From contig NZ_JAYGJQ010000001.1 in the NCBI RefSeq assembly GCF_035013165.1, positions 1,054,001-1,118,000 of the forward strand: DNA of 64,000 nucleotides. The letters run 5' to 3'. Positions within the stretch are counted from its first letter, which is position 1; each line of letters begins with the position of its first letter. Shown one piece after another: positions 1-8,062 of this stretch. The notes under the pieces were generated by a model. That model did not search any database and was not told the origin of the DNA. It saw only the letters and a program-made list of their open reading frames with translations. A program made the position numbers and the translations under genes. This DNA comes from Bacteriovorax sp. PP10 (GTDB lineage: Bacteria > Bdellovibrionota > Bacteriovoracia > Bacteriovoracales > Bacteriovoracaceae).

Positions 1-78
1 AAAAAATTCAGACGCAGTGTATTATTTACTGAGTAACGCAACGAAGTAATTAACACTTAATTGTCCAGGAGTTTTACA

Positions 79-1611
79 ATGACTAACTCAATGATCAATA
101 ACAAGGCAAACCTAGAAACTCTATCTTCAACTCTATTTTTAAGCCTTGATGAATCACACTTCTTCTCATCAATTGGTGCATTCTTCAAAGCTCATATGAA
201 CGTACATACAGTACAAGTTTTCAAAATTCACGATAACGGATCATCGGTACTTATGTCAGAAAATGGGCGCGTTGCTTTAAACGGTCTTTCTCTTGAGAAA
301 GGAATCGGAGCTCCAGGGTATATCGCAAGAACAAAAAGAGGATACTTTTCAAATACAGTAGAAAGAGACCCGGTTTTCACAAGAGAAGCAGGATTAGGAA
401 TTAAGGCAGAAATCTGTCTTCCAATCTCAGCAGACGGTGTTGTTATCGGATCAATTCACTGTCAAATGCTAGATAACTCTCGTGAGTTCTCTAGAGAAGA
501 CATGACTTTTGGAATGGCGATTTTAGCTGACCTTAAAGCTCCAATCCAAAACATGAAAATGTACCTTGCAGCTAAAAACTTAAACGAAACATTGTTAAGA
601 ACAATTGAACTAAAAGAAAAAGAACTTCAAGAGTCACGCTCTGGAGTAAAGATTCAAGACTCATTTAAGATTCTTGAAAAAGAGATCATCGGTAGATCTC
701 AAGCTATGAAAGACCTTCTTGCTCTAGTTGACCGTATCGCTGATAAAGAGATCAACTCTTTCATCATGGGTGAAGCAGCAACTGGTAAAGAAATGATCGC
801 TCGTCGTATTCACTGCAGATCACACCGTCGTGATAGAGCATTCGTAACAATCGACTGTTCTACAATGAACGAAGCTGCTCTTGACCGTGAAATGTTCGGA
901 ACTGAATCGCAAATGGGAATGCTAGAAGTTGCAAACTTCGGATCACTTTTCATCAACTCTGTTGAGAAAATGACTCCAGCGATCCAAAACAAACTTATGC
1001 ATTTTGTAACAAACAAAATGGGAATTAAAGCAGAAGGAAACGGATTCTTTAAGTCAGACGTAAGACTAATCTCTGCTTCAACAAAAGATCTTATGGATCT
1101 GGTACGTGAAGGAAAATTCAGAGAAGAACTATACTTCGCACTAAGTACTGTAGTTCTTAAAGCACCAGCTTTAAGAGATAGAAAAGAAGACATCGAAGTT
1201 ATGGCGAACTTCTTCCTTAACCAGAACAAGTCAAAAGAACTTCAAAAGTCTTTCTCTCAAGGAGCTATCAAGGCCCTTACAGAGTTCAACTGGTCAGGAA
1301 ACGTACGTGAACTTCAAAACGTAGTAGAAAGAGCATTTATTCTGGCAGAAGGGACAATTATTGAAAAACTTCACCTGGACCAAAACATCCAGAACGCTGA
1401 AGAGATCAAAGTTGTAGTAGCTCCAGTAGCAGTAAAAGCAGCAGATTTCCAACACGTAACGCTAGAAGAATTAGAAAAAGGTCACATCATGGGAACACTT
1501 GAGAACCTAGGTGGAAACAAGACTAAGACTGCTAAAGTTCTTGGAATTACAGTTAAGACTCTATACAACAAACTTCACTCTTACGGAGTAGAGTTTGATA
1601 AGGAAGCTTAA
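79..1611 (+). CDS. GAF / AAA+ / Fis-HTH regulator, sigma-54-activator-like but degenerate
   Basis: Layout matches an NtrC-type enhancer-binding protein: an N-terminal GAF sensor (about residues 15-165), a central AAA+ domain (about 205-430) and a C-terminal Fis-type helix-turn-helix (about 475-505, LGGNKTKTAKVLGIT). The ATG at 79 is preferred over the upstream TTG because an AGGAG lies 8 bases before it. Walker A is present (GEAATGKE, 231-238), as are the FREELY block (347 on) and the WSGNVRELQN block. However, the region FGTESQMGMLEVA (273-285) lacks about nine residues that would include the sigma-54-contacting GAFTGA loop, and the Walker B acids are replaced by Asn293-Ser294 (GSLFINS). I infer a DNA-binding regulator that cannot activate sigma-54 in the standard way. 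The family call is firm, the function uncertain. Confidence 0.9.
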   Translation: MTNSMINNKANLETLSSTLFLSLDESHFFSSIGAFFKAHMNVHTVQVFKIHDNGSSVLMSENGRVALNGLSLEKGIGAPGYIARTKRGYFSNTVERDPVFTREAGLGIKAEICLPISADGVVIGSIHCQMLDNSREFSREDMTFGMAILADLKAPIQNMKMYLAAKNLNETLLRTIELKEKELQESRSGVKIQDSFKILEKEIIGRSQAMKDLLALVDRIADKEINSFIMGEAATGKEMIARRIHCRSHRRDRAFVTIDCSTMNEAALDREMFGTESQMGMLEVANFGSLFINSVEKMTPAIQNKLMHFVTNKMGIKAEGNGFFKSDVRLISASTKDLMDLVREGKFREELYFALSTVVLKAPALRDRKEDIEVMANFFLNQNKSKELQKSFSQGAIKALTEFNWSGNVRELQNVVERAFILAEGTIIEKLHLDQNIQNAEEIKVVVAPVAVKAADFQHVTLEELEKGHIMGTLENLGGNKTKTAKVLGITVKTLYNKLHSYGVEFDKEA

Positions 1612-1674
1612 GCACTTAATTGGTTGTAATTGCAGTACTAAAAAAGTAATATTGGAAATGTCGGAGGATACTAT

Positions 1675-1899
1675 ATGTCTACACTAAATACAGAAACAGA
1701 AGCAGTTGTTGAAGGCCCAAAAACGCCTAGAAACTTTAGAACTGCAATTGATATTGAGAACTTTTATCGCTTCGTAAATGATAACGATCTAAGAAGAGAA
1801 GCGAAGATCATGCTTGAGTTGATTCAACAAAAAGTAATGATCACTGTTAAGAAGAAGAAAAAAGAAACGAAAGCTCTTAACAAAAAGAACCTACACTAA
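1675..1899 (+). CDS. small basic protein, unknown function
   Basis: A 74-residue protein with a good ribosome-binding site (CGGAGGA, 1662-1668) before the ATG. The N-terminal third is acidic and polar, the middle (FRTAIDIENFYRFVNDNDLR) looks helical, and the C-terminus is strongly lysine-rich (VKKKKKETKALNKKN), which could bind nucleic acid or an acidic partner. It follows the degenerate regulator by 63 bases and ends just before a strong terminator, so the two may share a transcript. I do not recognise a family. The RBS, the terminator and ordinary codon use support a real gene. Confidence 0.7.
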   Translation: MSTLNTETEAVVEGPKTPRNFRTAIDIENFYRFVNDNDLRREAKIMLELIQQKVMITVKKKKKETKALNKKNLH

Positions 1900-1911
1900 T
1901 TAATTAATCGA

Positions 1912-1945
1912 AGGCCTGCACATTGATGTGCGGGCCTTTTTTTTT
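1912..1945 (+). terminator. Rho-independent terminator
   Basis: An 11-12 bp G+C-rich hairpin (AGGCCTGCACAT / ATGTGCGGGCCT) is followed by nine T residues. It ends the transcript of the small basic protein; the HD phosphohydrolase starts 20 bases later. Confidence 0.9.
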
Positions 1946-1964
1946 CTAGAAGAGAAGTTGAAAC

Positions 1965-3428
1965 ATGGAAGTCCCAACTCAAGCAAGCCCACCAGCTCAA
2001 AAAAATCACGTCATTTATGACCCTATCTATGGATTTATTAAACTCAATCCAATTGAATGGGAAATCATCTCTTCACCTTTTTATCAGCGTCTAAGATGGA
2101 TCAAGCAACTTGGTTTTTCTTGTTACGTTTTTCCAGGTGCAGAGCACTCGCGTTTTCATCACTCGATTGGAGTTATGTTTAACGCTCATAAAATTTTAGA
2201 GTCTGTCGGGCGTGCGGTTTCTGAAAAAGAATTAATGGATGCTTCGTGCTTAACTTCTGAGGCCATCTTTCACAAGAGCTTACGTTTAGGCGCTCTTATG
2301 CATGACCTTGGAACATTCATGTTCTCTCACACGACTGAAGGTGCTTATATCGAGTATGGTGAGACGACGAATGCAAAGAACGGAAAAAAACTTCCGGACG
2401 ATCATGAGAATCTTGGTTCATACATTATTAAAAATACCGACTACCCAGGTGGGATTACTTATATTTTAAAAAAATATGGAATTTCTCCTCAGAAGATTTC
2501 AGATCTTGTTAAAGGGGTAGATGAGTCGATTCTAGCGAATCAGATTCTGCACTCTGAAGTTGATTGTGACCGTATGGACTATCTGCTTCGTGATGCCCAT
2601 TACACAGGTTTAAGTTACGGTTCATACGACCGCGACTATCTTCTTCATCACTTCCAAATTAAACGTGTTGATAACCACGATATTTTAACGATCAGACATA
2701 ATGCTCTTTACTGTGTTGAAGATTTTTTGACGTCGAGATTTTCATGGTACTCGCAAGTTGTGCGCTCTCCTCGTGGGGCCAAGTATGATTCAATCGCTGA
2801 GAGAATCTGTGCTTACATGCTGGAGAAAGGCTGGCTTTATAAATACAGCGAACTCCTGGATATGATCGCAAAAGATCCGATGGGATTCTACAGTTTCAAT
2901 GATGCTTATTTCATGACTGCCATTCACACGCATTTCCAAAACGGTGACTTTGATAAAAACCCGAAGATGAAAGATATGGCGAAAGTTATTCTTTTAGGAA
3001 CGGGCGGAAAAGCGATTCGTTGTGAAGAATTTAAATCGCGTCTGCTTTCTCAGGATGATCCTGGGGCCGTAGAAAAGTATTATAAAAAGGCCCATGCTAA
3101 AGCTGCTGAGATCAAAGAATTCTTAGAAAAGAAAGGTGGACCGGCAGACTGGGTTATCACTGATATTCCGAAAAAATCAATTATGTTTGTTAAGTCGCCT
3201 AAAAACGTCGCGAAGAATTCTTCGGCCCAATTATCAAACGTACTCCTGGATCGTGACCCGGTTAAGATTTCAATGGAAAATGGGGAGATTAAACTCCTGG
3301 CAGAAGTCGAAAATTCGCTTATTTCCAAGCTTTTTAACAGTAACAACTTCATTCCCAATGTTTATTGCTCTAGTTCGGCCTATGAATTATTGCTTTCGGC
3401 AGGGATGATTGATGGGTCGTACAGCTAG
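1965..3428 (+). CDS. HD-domain phosphohydrolase (dGTPase/YwfO-like)
   Basis: The N-terminal half is a metal-dependent HD domain of the family that contains YwfO/YdhJ-type phosphohydrolases. Motifs seen in order: YDPIYGFIKL near the start, RLRWIKQLG, SRFHHSIGV (first His), GALMHDLGTFMFSH (the HD pair) and HSEVDCDRMDYLLRDAHYTG (the late Asp). This arrangement is typical of proteins annotated as HD superfamily phosphohydrolases or dNTP triphosphohydrolase relatives, which cut nucleotide phosphates in the cytoplasm. The 487-residue length fits. The C-terminal 150 residues are less conserved. The substrate cannot be read from sequence. It lies alone between a terminator and the ftsE leader. Confidence 0.85.
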   Translation: MEVPTQASPPAQKNHVIYDPIYGFIKLNPIEWEIISSPFYQRLRWIKQLGFSCYVFPGAEHSRFHHSIGVMFNAHKILESVGRAVSEKELMDASCLTSEAIFHKSLRLGALMHDLGTFMFSHTTEGAYIEYGETTNAKNGKKLPDDHENLGSYIIKNTDYPGGITYILKKYGISPQKISDLVKGVDESILANQILHSEVDCDRMDYLLRDAHYTGLSYGSYDRDYLLHHFQIKRVDNHDILTIRHNALYCVEDFLTSRFSWYSQVVRSPRGAKYDSIAERICAYMLEKGWLYKYSELLDMIAKDPMGFYSFNDAYFMTAIHTHFQNGDFDKNPKMKDMAKVILLGTGGKAIRCEEFKSRLLSQDDPGAVEKYYKKAHAKAAEIKEFLEKKGGPADWVITDIPKKSIMFVKSPKNVAKNSSAQLSNVLLDRDPVKISMENGEIKLLAEVENSLISKLFNSNNFIPNVYCSSSAYELLLSAGMIDGSYS

Positions 3429-3534
3429 TCGTATAAATAATATCCGACCAGTTTGGGCGACTTTGCAATTTTCTATCTAAAAATCCAAATATAAGATAAA
3501 ATTAAAGCAGGGAACCTAGTATGGGTTTCCTCTG

Positions 3535-3550
3535 AGAATCAGGACGATTC
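3535..3550 (+). other. small hairpin in the ftsE leader
   Basis: AGAATC and GATTCT can pair (6 bp) around a short loop, about 20 bases before the ftsE start codon. A less perfect GGAACC/GGTTTCC pair lies just upstream at about 3511-3530. Any regulatory role is speculative. Confidence 0.25.
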
Positions 3551-3569
3551 TTGGGGTTAGACTTGGAGT

Positions 3570-4298
3570 ATGGTCGATATGCTTAATCAATCTAAAAACC
3601 TGAACCAAAAAAATATGAAAGCTCCACAAGGACAGAAAGGTCCAATTTTTTATTGTGAAGATGTCTCGGTTCAATTCGATGAAATTCTCGCACTTAAAAA
3701 TGTTCAATTAACAATTGAGCGTGGTGAAATTATTTTTCTTACTGGGGCGAGCGGAGCAGGGAAGACGACACTTCTAAAAGTGCTTTCAGGATTACAAAAT
3801 CCTACTTCAGGAAAAGTTATTAGACCTGATTTTTTCTCAGGGAAAAAGAATCTTTTTATTTCAAATGTTTTTCAAGACCTTCGCCTTATGGGTAAATATA
3901 CTTGTGAAGAGAATTTGCAATTTGCTTACGACTCGTCAATATACGCTTCAAAAGCAGAATTCAACCAGGATATGAACGAGCTTTCTCGGATCCTGGGAAT
4001 CAAGGACCGTCTTCATTTAAAAATTAATGATGCCAACGGTGGTCTGAAACAAAAAGTAGCTATCATCAGAGCGCTACTAACTCGTCCCGACGTTTTAATT
4101 GCAGATGAGCCAACAAGCTCACTGGATATCGATAATACAAGAAGACTATTCGACGTTCTAAATCTTTACAACGTAAAGAGAGGATTGACGGTTGTCTGGG
4201 CAACTCACAATAAGGATCTTATTAAGAGTTTCACAGGACGAATCATCCACTTGGACAACGGACGCTTAGTGTATTCGGGGAATGCATGTTTTATCTAA
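3570..4298 (+). CDS. ftsE: FtsE-like ABC transporter ATPase
   Basis: ATPase of the FtsEX complex, which in other bacteria couples division to periplasmic cell-wall hydrolase activation. Seen: Walker A GASGAGKTT, Q-loop region VFQDLRLMG, Walker B VLIADEPTSSLD, and H-loop ATHN. The signature motif is unusual: ANGGLKQKV where LSGGxQQRV is expected, so the signature serine is Asn. An N-terminal extension of about 25 polar residues precedes the ABC core. The ATG has a GGAG 5 bases upstream. The gene overlaps ftsX by 13 bases, indicating translational coupling, and heads a probable operon with an EnvC-like gene and ctpA, which supports FtsE over other small ABC ATPases. Confidence 0.85.
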   Translation: MVDMLNQSKNLNQKNMKAPQGQKGPIFYCEDVSVQFDEILALKNVQLTIERGEIIFLTGASGAGKTTLLKVLSGLQNPTSGKVIRPDFFSGKKNLFISNVFQDLRLMGKYTCEENLQFAYDSSIYASKAEFNQDMNELSRILGIKDRLHLKINDANGGLKQKVAIIRALLTRPDVLIADEPTSSLDIDNTRRLFDVLNLYNVKRGLTVVWATHNKDLIKSFTGRIIHLDNGRLVYSGNACFI

Positions 4299-5080
4299 TA
4301 CAGTTTTTTAAAATTCTATTTAAGTCACCTGTTCGTGGTTTCTTCTTATTTTTCTTCTCGATTGCTTTAGTGTTTTCGATTGGCCAGAAAAATTATTTAG
4401 AAGAGCAATTCACGAAAATGATTCCTGAGAACAAAGCAGGGGATTACTTTTACGCGCTTGTTGCTTCAAGTGAGTCCTACCAAAATGTCGCAAGACAGAT
4501 GAGTCAGCTACCTGGTGTGTATAAAGTTGAGATTTTATCTGAAACTCAAATTAAAGAAGAAGTGAAAAACGTTTTAGGTTCAATGCAAGTTGATGTAACG
4601 GACTCAAGCCTGGATTTAAACTATGCTGGTTTAAAAGTTATTTACACAAAAGAATTAAAGCCTCGTGCTCAAGAGCTGGTTCGCGATTATCTTACTCACT
4701 TAGTGGGAGAAGGGAATATCACTCTTGGTGCGATCAAAACTAATGATCAGATTACAGATAAACGTGCTCAGTTTATCGCTGTGATTAAGACATGGGGATA
4801 TTCATTATATCTATTCATCGTCTTTATTTTCTGGGTGATCTCACTTTTATCTGTAAGAGTGAAAATCGCTGAAGCTTCATATCTTCTGGAAAATTACCAA
4901 AGAAAGAGAAAAGTTGGATTGAAGATGGCCTTAAACGGTCTGACTCTTATTTTTATCCTATCAGTTGCAGTGACATTCGTTTTAGGGATGCCGCAATTTA
5001 TAAATTTATTAGTTGCCCTGGGGATTTTTGTAGTTGGAATTTTTCTGCACGCAAAAAGCTACTATTGGGAGAGCCACTAA
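4286..5080 (+). CDS. ftsX: FtsX-like cell-division permease
   Basis: The FtsX partner of the upstream ATPase. Four hydrophobic segments are visible: one near residues 12-30 (FFLFFFSIALVFSIG), then a large extracytoplasmic domain of about 130 residues, then three more between about 170 and 260. This 1+3 topology with a big first loop is the FtsX hallmark; the first loop normally binds the EnvC/PcsB-type activator. The start codon lies inside the end of ftsE with GGGGAA upstream. The next gene encodes exactly such a coiled-coil/LytM activator and begins 2 bases after the ftsX stop. Length (264 residues) is a little short but normal. Confidence 0.85.
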   Translation: MFYLIQFFKILFKSPVRGFFLFFFSIALVFSIGQKNYLEEQFTKMIPENKAGDYFYALVASSESYQNVARQMSQLPGVYKVEILSETQIKEEVKNVLGSMQVDVTDSSLDLNYAGLKVIYTKELKPRAQELVRDYLTHLVGEGNITLGAIKTNDQITDKRAQFIAVIKTWGYSLYLFIVFIFWVISLLSVRVKIAEASYLLENYQRKRKVGLKMALNGLTLIFILSVAVTFVLGMPQFINLLVALGIFVVGIFLHAKSYYWESH

Positions 5081-5082
5081 TC

Positions 5083-6216
5083 ATGACCTTCAAAAGAATG
5101 ATTATCATTCCTCTATTCATTCTTACAAGTGCTGTTGCTGCGCAATCTGCTGTTGAAGTTCCTAATGCCAGAGCTGAGAGCGATGATAAAATCAACGTTT
5201 TCCAGATGAAGCGCAAGCTCCAGGATCAAACTAAAGACATTCAAAGACTCACAAAAGAAGTGGCCAATGTTGAAGTGACTTTGGGGATGAATAATAAAAA
5301 GTATCTTCAACTTGCTGAAGAACGTGCAAAAATCGAAGAGAGATTAGCTTCTGCCAGAAGAAATGCGGACTTTGACAGCGAAACATTAAAGAAGAGTTAC
5401 GCTCAGACAAAATCTCTTTTAATGGGTGTGCTTTTAAATAAATTAGAAAATACGGAAAGATCATCGGACATGCTTGCCAGAAAGATCATGATTGAGGGAC
5501 TTCAAAAGAAACTCGTTGATTTAAACGGGATGATGAGCTCCAACAAAGACCTTCAGGGAAATGTTGATTCTCTCTACGCTAAACTTCAAGAATCGATGGA
5601 TACAGAAAAAGAACTTTTATCTGTTATGGGTGAGCTTGAAGAAAGAAAGAGAACTCTAAGAGAATCATTAAATTCTCAAACGAAGAGTTCTGAAGACGCT
5701 AGAATCCGCCTTGATGAAGAAAAAAATAAATTAGCAATGAATCAGAAATCAGTTCAACGTGAGAAGGCCCGTGAAAAGCTTGCTCCTGTGCAGATTACTG
5801 AAGAAATAAAGATTCCGTCACAGCCACTTTCTGAAGACCAGTTCCGAGCTCCTATTGCGAGTTACCAGAACATGGAATACCAGAAAAAAGGTGTGACTTA
5901 TAATTTCCATGGAAAAAATGAAATCCGCGCTCCTAGAGGCGGAAAAGTTGTTTATACGGGAGCTCTCGCTAATTACGGTAACGTATTAATGATTGATCAC
6001 GGAAATGATACGAGAACGGTTCTACTGGGGCAGTTTGATTATGCTGTTAAAAACGGCGACGCAGTCAAAGAATTCCAGGTGGTGGGTCACACTAATCCAA
6101 GATCAAACAATGGTCTGGGTGAAGGAAGAATCTATTTTGAAGTTAGAAAAAATAATTTAGCGCAAAATACATATTTGCTACTAGACAAGAAGTCGAGAGC
6201 GGCGTCGTCTAATTAA
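5083..6216 (+). CDS. EnvC-like murein hydrolase activator (coiled coil + degenerate LytM)
   Basis: An exported protein with a signal peptide (residues 1-20, ending near AVAAQSA), a long coiled coil (about 30-235) and a C-terminal LytM/M23 domain (about 270-375). The LytM zinc ligands are missing: the first His-x-x-x-Asp region reads GKNEIRAPRGG, the Y-x-H position is LLGQF, and the usual HLHFEV reads RIYFEV. This is the EnvC pattern, in which the domain does not cut peptidoglycan itself but activates amidases under FtsEX control. ATG 5083 is chosen because it starts the signal peptide and has GGGAGAG upstream; an earlier TTG lies inside ftsX. Which amidase it activates is not evident here. 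Confidence 0.85.
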   Translation: MTFKRMIIIPLFILTSAVAAQSAVEVPNARAESDDKINVFQMKRKLQDQTKDIQRLTKEVANVEVTLGMNNKKYLQLAEERAKIEERLASARRNADFDSETLKKSYAQTKSLLMGVLLNKLENTERSSDMLARKIMIEGLQKKLVDLNGMMSSNKDLQGNVDSLYAKLQESMDTEKELLSVMGELEERKRTLRESLNSQTKSSEDARIRLDEEKNKLAMNQKSVQREKAREKLAPVQITEEIKIPSQPLSEDQFRAPIASYQNMEYQKKGVTYNFHGKNEIRAPRGGKVVYTGALANYGNVLMIDHGNDTRTVLLGQFDYAVKNGDAVKEFQVVGHTNPRSNNGLGEGRIYFEVRKNNLAQNTYLLLDKKSRAASSN

Positions 6217-6245
6217 GCAAATCTATCCTAAGGAAGGAGTAGAAT

Positions 6246-7688
6246 ATGAAGAGAGTACTTGTAGGTCTCTTGCTTGGTACGTTGTCTGTTTCAGCTGTGG
6301 TTATTGCAGCTGCCCCGCAAACGCCGGCCCAAACTGAAGAAGCACAAAAAAAATCACGTTATGAAAAACTAGAATTATTCAATAAGGTTCTCTATCTTAT
6401 CGAATCACAATATTACCGTGAAGTGAGCACTGATAAACTTATCGAAGGTGCCATTAATGGAATGATGAACACACTGGATCCCCATTCAGCTTACCTTGAT
6501 AGTGAAGTCTTCTCGAAAATGCAGGAAGAAACATCTGGAGAGTTTGGCGGTCTTGGGATTGAAGTCACTCAAAAAGACGGTGTTCTCGTGATCATCACTC
6601 CGATTGAAGATTCTCCAGCTTTCAAAGCAGGGATCAAAGCGGGTGATAAAGTTGTAGAAATCAACCATGAATCAATGGTGGGATCAACTCTTCAGCAAGC
6701 AATCGATAAACTTCGTGGAAAAATGAAATCAAAGATCATTCTTGGAGTTGTAAGAGAAGGAGTTGATGGAATTAAGAACTTCGAACTAACTCGCGAAATC
6801 GTTTATCTTAAACCAGTTAAGTATGAACTACTAAAAGATGGTTTTGCTTATGTTCGTTTAACTCAGTTCCAGAAAAAATCTGCTGAGTACATTATTGATG
6901 CTCTTAAAAAAATGAGAGAGTCTTCAAAGAAGACTGGTCTAAAAGGAGTGATCTTGGATTTAAGATCAAATCCAGGTGGACTACTTGATGAAGCAGTAGA
7001 TGTTTCTTCAATCTTCTTAAAAGATGGAATCGTTGTTTCAACTGAAGGCCGCGATCCAAAAAATAAAGAAATTCGTTATGTGAAAAAGACAGGATATAAA
7101 GAACTAGATATTCCTCTAGTAGTACTAATCAACGGCTCATCAGCTTCAGCAAGTGAGATTGTTTCTGGTGCTCTACAAGACTCAAAACGCGCGATCATCA
7201 TGGGGACTCAGTCATTCGGAAAAGGCTCTGTTCAGTCAGTTGCTAAAATCGATGATACGTCTGGAGTGAAGTTAACAATCGCTCAGTACATGACTCCGGC
7301 AAACAGAAAGATCCAGGCCGTAGGAATCATTCCTGATGTCACAATCGGGGAAGCTGAAGGCGAGTGGTACGATAACAATAAAAAAGAGTCGAGCTTCATT
7401 AGAGAAAAAGACTTAAAGAATCACTTAACTGCCACAATTGAAACAGCTGAAGAAAAGAAAGCTCGTGAAGAGTCTGAGTTAAAAGAGCGCATTGAGCGCA
7501 CAGAAAGATTCAGAGCGACGAGAGAAAAGAAAAGAGTTGCCGGAAAAAATCCTGTAAAAGAAAAAGTTGCTGTGGTAGAAGAAGATGACGATGGTGCGAC
7601 AAAGATTGCTCCAGGTGAAGACTGGCAGGTGACTCAGGCGATTAATTACTTAAAGAACATCGGCCTGATCAAGAATTTAAAGTTCTAA
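6246..7688 (+). CDS. ctpA: C-terminal processing peptidase (S41, CtpA family)
   Basis: Exported tail-specific serine protease. A signal peptide (about 1-23) is followed by an S41 N-terminal helical domain, a PDZ domain (about 95-180, GGLGIEVTQKDG to GDKVVEIN), and the catalytic domain. The Ser/Lys dyad is visible as the GSSASASEI block (Ser about 301) and SFGKGSVQ (Lys326, Gln330). A charged Glu/Lys-rich segment (about 395-450) lies before a short conserved end. The RBS AAGGAGT is strong. The position directly after ftsEX and the EnvC-like gene suggests it trims cell-wall enzymes or their regulators at division, as CtpA does in other Gram-negatives. Confidence 0.93.
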   Translation: MKRVLVGLLLGTLSVSAVVIAAAPQTPAQTEEAQKKSRYEKLELFNKVLYLIESQYYREVSTDKLIEGAINGMMNTLDPHSAYLDSEVFSKMQEETSGEFGGLGIEVTQKDGVLVIITPIEDSPAFKAGIKAGDKVVEINHESMVGSTLQQAIDKLRGKMKSKIILGVVREGVDGIKNFELTREIVYLKPVKYELLKDGFAYVRLTQFQKKSAEYIIDALKKMRESSKKTGLKGVILDLRSNPGGLLDEAVDVSSIFLKDGIVVSTEGRDPKNKEIRYVKKTGYKELDIPLVVLINGSSASASEIVSGALQDSKRAIIMGTQSFGKGSVQSVAKIDDTSGVKLTIAQYMTPANRKIQAVGIIPDVTIGEAEGEWYDNNKKESSFIREKDLKNHLTATIETAEEKKAREESELKERIERTERFRATREKKRVAGKNPVKEKVAVVEEDDDGATKIAPGEDWQVTQAINYLKNIGLIKNLKF

Positions 7689-7705
7689 GGATTTAACAAG
7701 ATACT

Positions 7706-8062
7706 ATGAAGACCGTTTTATTACTTATTTCATTATCATCGAGCAGCGTATACGCTCAAATTGCTAAACCGAACGTATGCGCTGAAGATGTCCGTAAATT
7801 ATGTTCTGAAAAACTCACACAGGAAGAAGTCGCAAGTTGTGTGAGAATCAATAAAGAAAAATTAACAGGTGAGTGCCGAAAGCTTATTTTTGGAGCTGAA
7901 GACAATGCCCGCGCTTTCCACAATAACTGTAAAGGTGATGTGAAGAAGCTTTGTACAAAGGCCATGACTGGTCAGGCCGCTTTATTTGAGTGCCTTTTAG
8001 CTAACAGAAAAAATCTTAGTTTAAATTGTAAGAATTCAGTGGATAAAGTCGTTAATCCATAA
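7706..8062 (+). CDS. secreted Cys-rich protein with GLG1-like repeats
   Basis: A 118-residue exported protein (signal peptide ending about SVYA-Q) with two repeats of the pattern C-x-x-D-x-x-K-x-C ... C-x7-C, for instance CAEDVRKLCSEK and CKGDVKKLCTKA. This resembles the Cys-rich GLG1/CFR repeat found in eukaryotic Golgi protein GLG1 and in some bacterial secreted proteins. Eight cysteines after the signal peptide suggest disulfide bonds in the periplasm. It lies 17 bases after ctpA and probably belongs to the same transcript. Its end overlaps the convergent gene by 11 bases. Function unknown. Confidence 0.8.
   Translation: MKTVLLLISLSSSSVYAQIAKPNVCAEDVRKLCSEKLTQEEVASCVRINKEKLTGECRKLIFGAEDNARAFHNNCKGDVKKLCTKAMTGQAALFECLLANRKNLSLNCKNSVDKVVNP

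Noticed and set aside
810-1229. A long antisense frame inside the regulator gene
   Set aside because: Composition mirrors the sense codons and no RBS or homology is seen; a shadow frame.
5065-5082. TTG start of the EnvC-like gene inside ftsX
   Set aside because: The GGGAGAG site lies after this TTG and matches the ATG at 5083, which starts the signal peptide.
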